A stretch of 64,000 bases of DNA from Sedimenticola hydrogenitrophicus (GCF_025175675.1 NZ_JANIOA010000001.1:1-64000), one strand, 5' to 3'. Counted from the first letter of the stretch, positions 27,921 to 36,666 are shown. A program made the numbers and translations. Notes: a model not told the origin generated them from the sequence alone.

Positions 27921-30062
27921 CTACTTGTCTCTCGGCAAGTCATCCAGACTATCGAAATCCAGGTCAACATCGATATCGATGGAGGGGATATCGTCCTCCC
28001 CCGCGGGGTATTCCTGCTTGATCAGGTCATCGAAGGAGACCGGTTCACTGTCCCCACTTGAAATTTCCAGATCATCCAACTCGATATCAAGATCGAACGG
28101 GTCCTGCCTGGAAGTTTCCTCCTCGGCCTCCTGACCCAACTCGGCCTCTTGACCCAACTCTTCCGGGTACTCCCCGGGGGTGACCGGCAGGATCACCTCG
28201 GTAGTTGCGTCCGACTGCCAGGCCACATGATCCGGCAGCAGGTGCCGGCCCATCTCCTCCACCTTCTCCCATAGCTCCGGTGCCTGGAGCATCAGAGTGG
28301 GATATACCTGGTCCAGGTAATGTGCAAAGGCCTTCTTGTCGCGCCGGAATGCATAGATCTCAAGACGTTTTGCCTTGAGTTCCAGACTCTCGGGATGCTG
28401 TTCCATCGCCTCCTCCACCAGGGACTCGGCCTGACTGTAGCGGCGATAGGCCAGATAGATATCCGCCTCCATCAATATCGAAGCAGCATCATGCGGTGTA
28501 TCAGGCAGCACCTCGGCATCCAGATGAGCGGTGTCCAGCGGCTCCGTTTGCGGCGCCATCGGTGCGGCGGCCTGCGGTTCACCCCATGCTGCCGGCTGGG
28601 CAGACGCCTTCCCGCCGGGTGCGGCGGCCCCACTGGACATTTCAAACAGTTCCGGTGTTTCAAATCGGGTGTCGCGCTGTCGTCCACGCCGGTTGAGCAG
28701 GAGCAAGGTGGAGAGGATGACGATAATCGCCCCCATCAGCATCATCCAGTACTCGTTCTTCCAGCCGGAGACGAGGGGGGATATCTCCGTGACGGGGGCG
28801 GATACGGCAACATTGCCTTGGGGCGGTGCCGCGGCAGGCGATGTGGCTGCGGCCCCCGTGACCGAACCCGGTTCCGGTATTGCATTTCCCCCGGTGCCTC
28901 CGGCCTCAGCAATCTGCTGTCGCAGGTTTTCGAGTTGGACGTCTTTCTCCGCCAGCGCCTTCTTCAGCGCGTCCACTTTTGATTCGAGTGCTGCCCTCAG
29001 CTCGATAATATCCTTGTTGATCTCCTGAACGGCCACCAGTTCCTGTTCGGAATCCCTGATCGCTTCACGCAGCTTGTCGCTCTCCTGGGCCGGATAGCCT
29101 GCTTCGCTCTTCTCGGAGACCTGCCAATTACGCTCCGGCTCAACCACACGCAGCCGTTGCCGCTCCTCGGCGGTCAGTTCCTGCGCAACCACCGCGGGTG
29201 CGGTCGGTTCCTGCACTGCAGGTGCGGACACGGCCGGCCGGTCAGCGCCCGGCTGTTGTTCGGATGCCGCGGGTTGCCGCTCCGCTACGGGTTGGGTTTC
29301 CCCCGGCCCGGGCCGGGGTGCGGTAGTTGCGGTGCGACGCCCCTCGCGCCACTCCGCCATCTGTTGTCTGACGGCTGCACGCGCCTCCGCCTCGGTAACT
29401 GCCGCCATCTCCCCGGGCGTGGGAATGGTCAGCAACACACCCCGCTTCAACAGGTTGATGTTTCCTCTGTGGAACGCCTCGGGGTTCGCCTCCAACAGGG
29501 CAATCATGACCCGATTACGTGAGACCCCCGCAGCTGCCTGAAGTTTTCCGGCAATCAGCCACAGAGTATCGGTCCGTTGCACCGGACCGTAACTGGTGGC
29601 GGGTGAAGGACGGCTTGGCGCCGATTGCGGCCGCTGCCGTGGTGCCGCGACAGATTCCGCCCGCGGCGGTTGGTATGTGGGCGGATCGAGCAGTATGGTG
29701 AATTCCCGGACCAGGCTTCCCTGCGGCCAGCTGATTTCCAGCAAGAAGTCCAAAAACGGTTCCCTGATGGTCTCCCGCGTGCTGACCCGGATATAGGCTT
29801 CGCCATCCTCCGAAAAAACCGGTTGGAAGCGTAACCTTGACAGCAGAAACGGCCGGTCGATGCCGGCCCGCTTAAAATCATTTGGCGCCGCCAGCCTTAC
29901 CCGGATGTCGTCGATCGCCATCTGTTCGACCGATATCAGTCTCACCCTGGCATCCAGGGGCTCATTGAGGGCGGAGCCAACCTGGATACCACCCAGCCCC
30001 AGAGCATAAGCCGAGGCTGACGGAATCAACAGCAGAAGAGATAAAAGTGGCTTTCTGATCAT
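27921..30062 (-). CDS. fimV: FimV-like polar/peptidoglycan-binding protein
   Basis: A 713-aa inner-membrane protein. The signal peptide (residues 1-20) is followed by the FimV N-terminal domain (LGLGGIQVGSALNEPLDARVRL). A LysM-like region follows at about 160-215 (RTDTLWLIAGKL ... NINLLKRGVLLTIP), then a low-complexity proline/alanine stretch. A coiled coil lies at about 325-382, one transmembrane helix at about 436-455 (YWMMLMGAIIVILSTLLLL), and an acidic cytoplasmic tail with a TPR-like segment (EADIYLAYRRYSQAESLVEEA). FimV proteins organise cell poles and type IV pili and influence motility. The family's C-terminal FimV motif is not obvious, the tail being acidic. Confidence 0.88.
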   Translation of the reverse strand: MIRKPLLSLLLLIPSASAYALGLGGIQVGSALNEPLDARVRLISVEQMAIDDIRVRLAAPNDFKRAGIDRPFLLSRLRFQPVFSEDGEAYIRVSTRETIREPFLDFLLEISWPQGSLVREFTILLDPPTYQPPRAESVAAPRQRPQSAPSRPSPATSYGPVQRTDTLWLIAGKLQAAAGVSRNRVMIALLEANPEAFHRGNINLLKRGVLLTIPTPGEMAAVTEAEARAAVRQQMAEWREGRRTATTAPRPGPGETQPVAERQPAASEQQPGADRPAVSAPAVQEPTAPAVVAQELTAEERQRLRVVEPERNWQVSEKSEAGYPAQESDKLREAIRDSEQELVAVQEINKDIIELRAALESKVDALKKALAEKDVQLENLRQQIAEAGGTGGNAIPEPGSVTGAAATSPAAAPPQGNVAVSAPVTEISPLVSGWKNEYWMMLMGAIIVILSTLLLLNRRGRQRDTRFETPELFEMSSGAAAPGGKASAQPAAWGEPQAAAPMAPQTEPLDTAHLDAEVLPDTPHDAASILMEADIYLAYRRYSQAESLVEEAMEQHPESLELKAKRLEIYAFRRDKKAFAHYLDQVYPTLMLQAPELWEKVEEMGRHLLPDHVAWQSDATTEVILPVTPGEYPEELGQEAELGQEAEEETSRQDPFDLDIELDDLEISSGDSEPVSFDDLIKQEYPAGEDDIPSIDIDVDLDFDSLDDLPRDK

Positions 30063-30228
30063 TATTTTATTTGGATTTTATGCAAATCCATTTCTCTGTT
30101 GGCCAGCGACTTCCCCGGGCCGGAGAGAAGCCCGGTAAATGTTAGGAGTCTCAATATAAAACAATAAGATAACCACGTCACTTAAATCCAGGCACGAATT
30201 CTCTCGGGCGCTGAATTAAAGCGGGCAG

Positions 30229-30993
30229 TCACTCAGGCCCCATCAGTTGCAACATATCACTGTAGGTCGCGTAATTGGCGTAGGTGAGCACCGGCAATAC
30301 TACCAGCAGCAACGGCAAGGCGAACAATACGGTAACAAAGGTCAACCCACCCAGCACGATCGCCCAGAACAACATGAGCCGGGGACTGTGCGAGACAATT
30401 CGGACGCTGAAAGAAACCGCGTCCACCAATCCGCACCGCTTCTGAAAAGCGTAGGGGATGGAAAACACCGTCACGCAAAAGCTGATGAAACTAAGCACAA
30501 AGCCGAGGAAGCTGACGAACAACAGAAATGCCACGGCGTCCGTGCGCAGTACCGGGTCGGCATTGTAAGCCGCCAGGGACGTCGGCACAAAATCAAAGTA
30601 AACGCTATAGATTATGAGCGCATCAGATATCCAGATCAGATAGATCACCAGCGAGACCAGCCCGATCACCAGAATAGAGACCGGGCATTCCCTGAATCCC
30701 TCGGTAATATCGGCAAAGCCGGGTCTGTTACCGCGATGTATCTTTTCCGCCAGATGATAATAAACGGCAACCAGAACTGGAACAACGATAAGAAACCCGC
30801 CGGCGACAATAAAATAGAACAGACTGAAGCCGCGGTACAGAAGCAGCGCGCCGATGGCCAGCCCGATCAACAGAAAAACTCCGGCAAAGATCATATTGAG
30901 AAGCGCAGCCTGCCTGAAATCATGCCAACCGCGCCGCAGCCACTCTCCGGCAATGGTGAACATCATCATTTCCCGCGCGACATTGACACTCAT
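30229..30993 (-). CDS. DUF2189 integral membrane protein
   Basis: A 254-aa protein with about six hydrophobic helices (for example ALLNMIFAGVFLLIGLAIGA, LFYFIVAGGFLIVVPVLVAVY, LLVVLPVLTYANYATY). The N-terminal WLRRGWHDFRQAALLN and the closing Y-x-A-x-Y pattern suit the DUF2189 family, a group of unknown function often found in cytochrome-rich proteobacteria. A 161-bp MITE starts 21 nt upstream of its ATG and must lie in or replace its promoter region. Confidence 0.85.
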   Translation of the reverse strand: MSVNVAREMMMFTIAGEWLRRGWHDFRQAALLNMIFAGVFLLIGLAIGALLLYRGFSLFYFIVAGGFLIVVPVLVAVYYHLAEKIHRGNRPGFADITEGFRECPVSILVIGLVSLVIYLIWISDALIIYSVYFDFVPTSLAAYNADPVLRTDAVAFLLFVSFLGFVLSFISFCVTVFSIPYAFQKRCGLVDAVSFSVRIVSHSPRLMLFWAIVLGGLTFVTVLFALPLLLVVLPVLTYANYATYSDMLQLMGPE

Positions 30994-31353
30994 CTATCCA
31001 CACCCGACTGCTTAAGGGTCCGCGCAAGAATAATTCCGTAGTATCGAGGGCGTTCCTGGGCCACGCTGGCAAGGCACGCTTTGCAGGCAATGGCTGTTCC
31101 CTTGGCAAAAAGCGTAATGCCGCCAGCGGGGTCCAGGGGCGACCGAATACCGGAACTTATTCTTGCGCGGGTCCTTAGTTACTGTTTTGTATAATTCTAG
31201 ACGTCTCAGCGAAAATAACAGGGCTAAACGGGGTGGCGTAAAAAATCAGCCTCGTAACGGCGGGACCACTCCGGAAACTCACGCTGAGCGTGCGGTAACA
31301 GAGCATTCGCGACGGCGGCCTCAGCCGCGCAGCCAGGGAAGCCGAATCCGCCA
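30994..31353. other. 360-nt intergenic region with a full MITE
   Basis: The element occupies 31015-31175. The rest (31176-31353) shows no gene or clear signal. Confidence 0.6.
31015..31175. mobile_element. 161-bp MITE, full copy with flanking TA
   Basis: Termini AGGGTCCGCGCAAGAATAA / TTATTCTTGCGCGGGTCCT, inverted relative to the 14567 copy. It is flanked by TA on both sides (31013-31014 and 31176-31177), the only copy where both flanks agree. It lies in the 5' region of the DUF2189 gene. Confidence 0.9.
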
Positions 31354-31626
31354 CTATTTCAGATCCGGTTTATCATCATGTTCCCGGGTGGATTTTATTT
31401 TCAGATTGGGGAGATCGACCCGACCGATGACGTGCAAAACAATCCCCGCCCCCACGAAAAAGACCACTGCGGCCCCAAAACTGGCCGCCACCGGATGATC
31501 GCCACCCAGCTCGGCGGCATAATAAATGGTCCCAAAAAGGCTGCCGATCGCGGCAATATAAGAGAGGATTGCAACGAAAAACGATACTTTCTGCGCCCTG
31601 CTGGTCTGCTTCACCCGGATTCCCAC
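31354..31626 (-). CDS. Small two-helix membrane protein of unknown function
   Basis: A 90-aa protein with two hydrophobic segments at about residues 14-38 (VSFFVAILSYIAAIGSLFGTIYYA) and 46-66 (AASFGAAVVFFVGAGIVLHVI). It has a basic N-terminus and a charged tail (KIKSTREHDDKPDLK). There is no recognised family. It is not close enough to neighbours for an operon. Confidence 0.7.
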   Translation of the reverse strand: MGIRVKQTSRAQKVSFFVAILSYIAAIGSLFGTIYYAAELGGDHPVAASFGAAVVFFVGAGIVLHVIGRVDLPNLKIKSTREHDDKPDLK

Positions 31627-31805
31627 TGTTCAAGCCAAAAGATCGTTGCAGGGTACGCTAATCACCCATAACTGGCCAACGGTTATCCCCAATACCACCA
31701 TTGATCGCCGCCGGACGGCAGCAAGCGGAATTAGCTTGCCAATAATCAGAAAATTAGTTTATTTTGAACTAATGTTTCCCGCGCTGTTGAACCTATCGGT
31801 AACCC

Positions 31806-32336
31806 ATGTCCGCTGACGAACCCATCACGCTTCAAGTCTCGGCTCACCAGATCGAGCGGTACTGTGCCGAACTCCGTTGCGGTAGCGCCAATACCAATCG
31901 CAAGCACTCGGCGTTGATCGCTCTTGAGGGCTTTGTCATCCGACATGCCACAACCGATAAATATACCAGTGCGTTCAATAACATAGTCAACATCATCCAG
32001 GGCCATGCGGAACAGACACGCCAGGCACTGCTAAACGAGTACGCCGAGAACCTTGAACCGGCGCTGAAAAACAGGGACCGGCATGCACTGGCCGGAATAC
32101 ACCAGTCTGTTTCGCGGAACGGATTCGACCAACTGCTGGAGCAAGTGCTGGCGAGACTATCCCCGGAGCTGCTGCATTCGTTGAAACTCTGGGCTGAAAA
32201 CTGGGTCAATGAGGCAGAGTCCAAGGCGCGTCTGGCAAGCGGCTATCCCGATGCCCTCAATTTCAGAGAGGCGGGCGTTCCGCTTGACCAGTACCGGGCA
32301 CTCAGCGAGCTGAAGAGAAAACTGACACCACTATGA
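31806..32336 (+). CDS. Uncharacterised soluble protein, first of a three-gene set
   Basis: A 176-aa, mainly helical cytoplasmic protein with no signal peptide or membrane helix. Features are LELQ-free helices such as FNNIVNIIQGHAEQTRQALLNEYAE and LLHSLKLWAENWVNEAESKARLA. I do not recognise a domain. Its stop overlaps the start of the next gene (ATGA), which implies translational coupling with the periplasmic thioredoxin-like protein. Confidence 0.75.
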   Translation: MSADEPITLQVSAHQIERYCAELRCGSANTNRKHSALIALEGFVIRHATTDKYTSAFNNIVNIIQGHAEQTRQALLNEYAENLEPALKNRDRHALAGIHQSVSRNGFDQLLEQVLARLSPELLHSLKLWAENWVNEAESKARLASGYPDALNFREAGVPLDQYRALSELKRKLTPL

Positions 32337-32833
32337 AATACCTGACCGCACTCTTTGCTGTATTATTATTCATTGCGCCGTTACATGCCGACGATGATCG
32401 GGAGCACGCCGCGTTGGCATCGGTCACGGTCGCCACCAACCTGCAGGCGGATGGCGAGATCGCCAGAAAAGGACGCAAGGCATTACTGCTGCTGGTATCA
32501 CGAGAAGAATGCAGCTACTGCATACAGATCAAACGCGAAGTGATCGGCCCGATGTTACGCAGCGGCGATTACGACGACCGCCTTTTGATTCGCGAGCTGC
32601 GGCTTGATGGCGTCTCCACAGTGATTGATTTCCAAGGGGTGGCAAGAGACAGCCACAACGTTGCCTACGACTATAAGGCCTCGGTCACCCCGACGCTGCT
32701 GTTTCTGGATGCCGACGGTAAAGAGCTGACCGCCAAAATGGTCGGCATTCAGACCCCCGATATGTACTATTACTACGTTGATCAATCCATCCAGGAAGCT
32801 ATCGAGGCACTCGACAGTCGGACTGAACAATGA
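32333..32833 (+). CDS. Periplasmic thioredoxin-like protein with a CSYC active site
   Basis: A 166-aa precursor with a signal peptide (KYLTALFAVLLFIAPLHA, cleavage near residue 19). The thioredoxin-type motif is ECSYCIQIKREVI (C-x2-C), followed by SVTPTLLFLDADGKEL with the cis-proline. It resembles SoxW/DsbE-like exported thioredoxin folds and may act as a thiol reductant or isomerase. It overlaps its neighbours on both sides by 4 nt, so the three genes are almost certainly co-translated. Confidence 0.85.
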   Translation: MKYLTALFAVLLFIAPLHADDDREHAALASVTVATNLQADGEIARKGRKALLLLVSREECSYCIQIKREVIGPMLRSGDYDDRLLIRELRLDGVSTVIDFQGVARDSHNVAYDYKASVTPTLLFLDADGKELTAKMVGIQTPDMYYYYVDQSIQEAIEALDSRTEQ

Positions 32834-33462
32834 AACTCCGACCAATATGGACTTTAATGACAGTTAAGAACCCGCACAAAAATAAGTTCCTGTATTCGGT
32901 CGCCCCTGGACCCCGCTGGTGGCGTTACGCTTTTTGGCAAGGGAACAGCGTGCCTTGCCAGCGTGGCCCAGGAACGCCCTCGGTACTACGGAATTATTCT
33001 TGCGCGGGTCCTAAATTGAGCACCGCCCGCCGCCTGTTGTTACCCTTGCTCGGTATCGCCCTGACGGCCCACGGCCAGTCCGCCGCAACCGGCGGTCCGG
33101 AAAAAAGCGGCGGCAGCGCCTGCGTCATCGCCAAAAAGCTGGGAAACTCACTCGCCATAGAATGGGCTGTCGGGGAGCCCTCCGTTGCCCACGCCATGGA
33201 AAAGGCGAAGCAGGCACTGCATGCGAAAGGCTATGAGTATGTATTCCCCCAATCCAACAGCAATAACCAACATGGCTGGATGATCATTGTCAAAACCCGC
33301 TACCGCACCAATACCGGCAGGGAACGCACCAGTTATGGCTGCGGTTTCAGCACCCAGTCGCCGGCCACCGCGGAGACCAATGCCCTGCTCAATCTTCGCA
33401 CCTACTCCTGGGGCTGGAAAGAGAGCAGCGGTTACGAAGTGATCGAGAAACAGCAGTACTGA
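32830..33462 (+). CDS. Exported protein of unknown function with a MITE fused in frame at its N-terminus
   Basis: The frame is 210 aa. Residues about 13-61 are encoded by a 161-bp-family element (146-bp copy, 32867-33012). After it comes a typical signal peptide LSTARRLLLPLLGIALTAHG and a mature part of about 125 residues with two cysteines (SACVIAKKLG, SYGCGFSTQSPATAE). The original N-terminus was probably MTV at ATG 32857 running straight into KLSTARRLLL. A TTG at 33016 or the upstream ATGs could be used now. The latter part has a GCGFSTQS-x3-AETNAL pattern loosely like DUF4189, but this is weak. Secretion may be impaired. Confidence 0.65.
   Translation: MKLRPIWTLMTVKNPHKNKFLYSVAPGPRWWRYAFWQGNSVPCQRGPGTPSVLRNYSCAGPKLSTARRLLLPLLGIALTAHGQSAATGGPEKSGGSACVIAKKLGNSLAIEWAVGEPSVAHAMEKAKQALHAKGYEYVFPQSNSNNQHGWMIIVKTRYRTNTGRERTSYGCGFSTQSPATAETNALLNLRTYSWGWKESSGYEVIEKQQY
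32867..33012. mobile_element. 161-bp-family MITE, 146-bp copy inside a coding frame
   Basis: Termini AGAACCCGCACAAAAATAAG / TTATTCTTGCGCGGGTCCT. It lacks about 15 bp of the centre (the GCCATTGCCTGCAAA part) found in full copies. It lies in frame between the first codons and the signal peptide of the gene at 32830-33462. Confidence 0.88.
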
Positions 33463-33492
33463 TATGCCCGGCCGGAGCGGCAGGTATTTAAA

Positions 33493-33616
33493 AATACGGC
33501 GTAACTACTCACCCGGTCTTCAAGTGAATGGCCTGCCTTGTTGGCCGATCTTGATCCAGCCATCGCGGGAGGCCGGCAAGGCAGGCCAATCACCCCGTGA
33601 GTAGTTACAATATGGC
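33493..33616. mobile_element. GTAACTA-family MITE (33501-33608) with near-perfect 8-bp duplication
   Basis: A 108-bp short version: ends GTAACTACTCACCCGG / CCCCGTGAGTAGTTAC, inner arm GGCCTGCCTTGTTGGC pairing with GCCGGCAAGGCAGGCC. It is flanked by AATACGGC (33493-33500) and AATATGGC (33609-33616), 7 of 8 identical. Confidence 0.88.
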
Positions 33617-33728
33617 CACGCCTGCACGCGCTCAACATCAACAGCGCTGCACAGGCCTTTCCCTCCACTTGCGGTTATACTTGCCTTCAGACAAGCACCA
33701 TTCAGACCGACCGAAGGAAGAGAGCGAC

Positions 33729-34331
33729 ATGCCCGCACAATGCTACGACATCTTTTTTTCAGGCAAGACCGTGGAGGGGGCAGACCTGGCGGAAGTGAAG
33801 CAAGAGCTTGCGCGAATCTTCAATACCCGGAGCGAGCAGCTTGAATACCTCTTCTCGGGAGACTCGGTGAAGGTCAAGAGTGGCGTGGATCAGGAGACCG
33901 CCATCAAATACCGGGTCGCCTTCAGAAACGCCGGGGCACTGGTGGAGATCCAGTCCGCGGATCCTGTTACCGACGCCCCCCGGCAGGCCGCGGTTGCGGC
34001 CCCTACGGTGGAGCAGCAAAGTGAAGAGAAAATGACCCTGCTTCCTCCCAGGAGCGGTAGCCTGATCGATTGTGCCCCGGTCGTAACGCCCGCGCCGCTA
34101 CCCGATATCAGCGCCTTATCCCTGGCCAGCCCGGGCGCCATGCTGGACGAGACCCCACCGCCGCCGCCCCGGGGAATCGATACCAGCGGCCTTGAACTGG
34201 CCCCGGCCAACACCGGCACCCTGGAAGAGTGCCAGATCAAAAAGGAGTCCGCCGAACTGCCGGATATCAGCCGACTGGCAATTATTGAGGATGACAACTT
34301 ACCCCCAAAACCATCCCGCACTGAAACCTGA
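33729..34331 (+). CDS. Uncharacterised protein with N-terminal compact domain and proline-rich tail
   Basis: A 200-aa protein starting at MPAQCYDIFFSGKTVEG; the longer open frame upstream runs out of the MITE and is not credible. Residues 1-75 look like a small alpha/beta domain (LAEVKQELARIFNTRSEQLE, YLFSGDSVKVKSGVDQETAI, YRVAFRNAGALVEI) that I have seen in proteobacterial hypothetical proteins. The remainder is disordered, proline-rich and acidic (LDETPPPPPRGIDTSGLELA). There is no known function and no membrane helix. Confidence 0.78.
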   Translation: MPAQCYDIFFSGKTVEGADLAEVKQELARIFNTRSEQLEYLFSGDSVKVKSGVDQETAIKYRVAFRNAGALVEIQSADPVTDAPRQAAVAAPTVEQQSEEKMTLLPPRSGSLIDCAPVVTPAPLPDISALSLASPGAMLDETPPPPPRGIDTSGLELAPANTGTLEECQIKKESAELPDISRLAIIEDDNLPPKPSRTET

Positions 34332-34385
34332 CATCCAGCTTGTCTCGCCGGATTAAGCTGATTCGATCTGCGCTCCGTGATAAAC

Positions 34386-35966
34386 CTAGGGCAGCATCAT
34401 TCCGCGTATCATGAAATAGAGCAGCGCCGCCATCAGTCCGGAGACCGGTACGGTAATAACCCAGGCGGCCGCGATCTTCAGCAGGGCTGAACGCCTCACC
34501 AGCTCATGCCGATAGACCTTGCGCAGACCTTTCCGCTCTTTCTTGGTCAGGGGTGCATCGTGCTCGGTTTTCGCCTGCTCCTTCAACTCCGCCAGCATTT
34601 CACCCTTGCGGCTCAGGGAGGCCTTTTTGAAATCCATCAGGTAGGCCTCGATCGCATCGGGATCATCCTCCTGATGATGCAGCTTGATCTCCGCGACCAT
34701 CTTGGCATAGCTGGTTTTGATGAATTCACGCAGGAAGCCCACACCGAAGATACCGCCGACGGCGATATGGGTGGAGCTGACCGGCAGCCCGAGCTGGGTA
34801 GCCAAAATCACCGTCACTGCCGCGGCCATGGCGATACAGAAGGCCCGCATTTTGTCCAGTTCAGTGATTTCACTGCCCACGGTCTTGATCAGCTTCGGAC
34901 CATACAGGGCGAGGCCCACGGCGATACCCAGCGCCCCCACCATCATCACCCAGAGCGGGATGGCGGCCTTTTGGGCAATGCCGCCATGGACGATGGCATC
35001 ATTGATCGCGGCCAGCGGGCCTACGGCATTCGCCACGTCATTGGCCCCGTGGGCGAAACTGAGCAGGGCGGCGGCGAAAATCAGCGGCAGGGTGAACAGC
35101 TTGTTGATGCTCTGCTTCTCGTTGGGCAATCTGTCGGCCACCCTGGAGATCAGGGGGCGGACCAGATAGATGACCGCGACACCTGCCGCCAGGCCGATCA
35201 GGACGGCGGAACCGAATTCCACTTTCCAGATTTTCTTGAATCCCTTGAGGACGATATAGGTGGTGAAGGCCCAGGTCATAAGCCCTACCAGCAAGGGCAC
35301 CATGCGTTTGGCCGCCGTAATCATATCCACCTGATAGGTGATGGTCCGTTTGATCAACAATAGAAAGGCGGCGGCGATTACCCCCCCCATGACCGGGGAG
35401 ATCACCCAACTGGCGACGATGGCCCCCATCTTGTCCCAGTTGGCGATGCCGACGCCGCCCGCGGCAATACCCGCACCAAGCACCCCGCCGACAATGGAGT
35501 GGGTGGTCGATACCGGCGCACCCAGTGCTGTTGCGATATTCAGCCAGAGTGCACCGGCGAGCAGCGCGGCCATCATCAGCCAGATGAAGGTGTCCGTGTC
35601 GACAATCGCGGAAGGATCGATAATTCCACTTTTGATGGTGCCGACCACATCGCCACCGGCGATCAAGGCGCCGGACGCCTCGAACACAGCGGCAATAACG
35701 ATCGCCCCCCCCAGGGTCAAAGCCTTTGAACCGACCGCGGGACCCACGTTGTTGGCCACATCATTGGCACCGATGTTCATGGCCATGTAGCCGCCGATCA
35801 CCGCGGCGACCAGCATCATCACATGCCCCGGCGTATCCATTCCCCCGCGCATGACGGTGAACAGCATGATACCGACGATAAAGAGCAGGGCTACGCCGAT
35901 CCGGAACAGCTCCTGCCGGCCTTTACTGGTGGCTTTTTCAAGCTCACTTATATTCTGAAGTTCCAT
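34386..35966 (-). CDS. Inorganic phosphate transporter, PiT family
   Basis: A 526-aa inner-membrane low-affinity phosphate (metal-phosphate:H+) symporter. Both family repeats are present: GANDVANNVGPAVGSKALTL near the N-terminus and HGANDVANAVGPLAAIND in the second half. Both are followed by the SSTHxxVG-type signatures (PVSTTHSIVGGVLGAG, PVSSTHIAVGGIFGVG). The predicted helices number about 10-12, with a long hydrophilic segment near the C-terminus (KLHHQEDDPDAIEAYLMDFK) before the last two. No DUF47/PhoU-like partner gene is adjacent, which is less usual. Confidence 0.95.
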   Translation of the reverse strand: MELQNISELEKATSKGRQELFRIGVALLFIVGIMLFTVMRGGMDTPGHVMMLVAAVIGGYMAMNIGANDVANNVGPAVGSKALTLGGAIVIAAVFEASGALIAGGDVVGTIKSGIIDPSAIVDTDTFIWLMMAALLAGALWLNIATALGAPVSTTHSIVGGVLGAGIAAGGVGIANWDKMGAIVASWVISPVMGGVIAAAFLLLIKRTITYQVDMITAAKRMVPLLVGLMTWAFTTYIVLKGFKKIWKVEFGSAVLIGLAAGVAVIYLVRPLISRVADRLPNEKQSINKLFTLPLIFAAALLSFAHGANDVANAVGPLAAINDAIVHGGIAQKAAIPLWVMMVGALGIAVGLALYGPKLIKTVGSEITELDKMRAFCIAMAAAVTVILATQLGLPVSSTHIAVGGIFGVGFLREFIKTSYAKMVAEIKLHHQEDDPDAIEAYLMDFKKASLSRKGEMLAELKEQAKTEHDAPLTKKERKGLRKVYRHELVRRSALLKIAAAWVITVPVSGLMAALLYFMIRGMMLP

Positions 35967-36235
35967 AAAAACTCAGTGTGATTTTGCTTTAGATTTCGGC
36001 ATGGGGATCCAGCACTGAACACACGACATGCCACCCGAAAGTAAAGTGCGCACTGTAACATTTTTGTCATTTAAAAGCCCCATGAAATACCGCTAAAATC
36101 AGTCGCGCAAGCGATCAGCAAGGCTCCGGCAAGCGACAGTCCGGGGTAACCTGGTCCATGTTTTGCTTAACTGGTATCAAGAGGCGTTTAACCGGCGTCC
36201 CGAGTCAGTTAATTGACAGAATCTGGAGAGTAATT

Positions 36236-36577
36236 GTGGTCAGCCCTATTTCAAACGACAAATTATTGCCGCAAAACAACGACAGAAACAGCACCGCGAC
36301 CAGCAAACGGTCCACGGGTGAGCAGCACAGCACCGCGGGTACGGGCGCCAGGCGCCCGACCGATGACACGGTGGAGCTCAGCAGTGCGAGCCGACTGGCC
36401 AACCGGGAGATCGCTTCCAGCAGAAACAGCGGCGCCGTCAACAACGCCACAGAGGCCAGGGAGTTGGTCATCAAGATAAGGGAGCAGATTGAAGCCGCCG
36501 GTCGCCAGGCGCTGAAGAGCCACAACCCGCTGGAGAAAGGTGAGCTGACCGCATTACTGGAATTTTCCGCGGCCTAG
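36236..36577 (+). CDS. Small uncharacterised protein
   Basis: A 113-aa hydrophilic protein beginning at GTG 36236, chosen because GGAGAG lies 8 nt ahead; an upstream ATG at 36158 would add an unlikely basic leader. The first 60 residues are polar and probably disordered (serine/threonine rich). The end is helical: TEARELVIKIREQIEAAGRQ, then LEKGELTALLEFSAA. No family is identified; a regulator-sized or motility-associated protein is possible but unsupported. Its final codons are duplicated 60 bp downstream. Confidence 0.65.
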   Translation: MVSPISNDKLLPQNNDRNSTATSKRSTGEQHSTAGTGARRPTDDTVELSSASRLANREIASSRNSGAVNNATEARELVIKIREQIEAAGRQALKSHNPLEKGELTALLEFSAA

Positions 36578-36666
36578 AACATAGGGTGGGTCATACCCAT
36601 CGAAGGTGCCCTATGAGTGGAATATTCCGCGCCCTGGAACATAGGGCGTGCCGTGCCCACCGACGG
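36559..36666. repeat. Two-copy 60-bp tandem repeat across a stop codon
   Basis: GGAATTTTCCGCGGCCTAGA at 36559 recurs as GGAATATTCCGCGCCCTGGA at 36619, followed in each by ACATAGGG and a hairpin-like CATACCCATCG / CGTGCCCACCG. The first copy contains the end and stop codon of the gene at 36236. Confidence 0.75.

Noticed and set aside
32830-32866. Genuine N-terminus of a long protein beginning MKLRPIWTLMTV
   Set aside because: The following 49 residues are translated from a mobile element; the ATG at 32857 joined to the downstream signal peptide is the likelier ancestral start.
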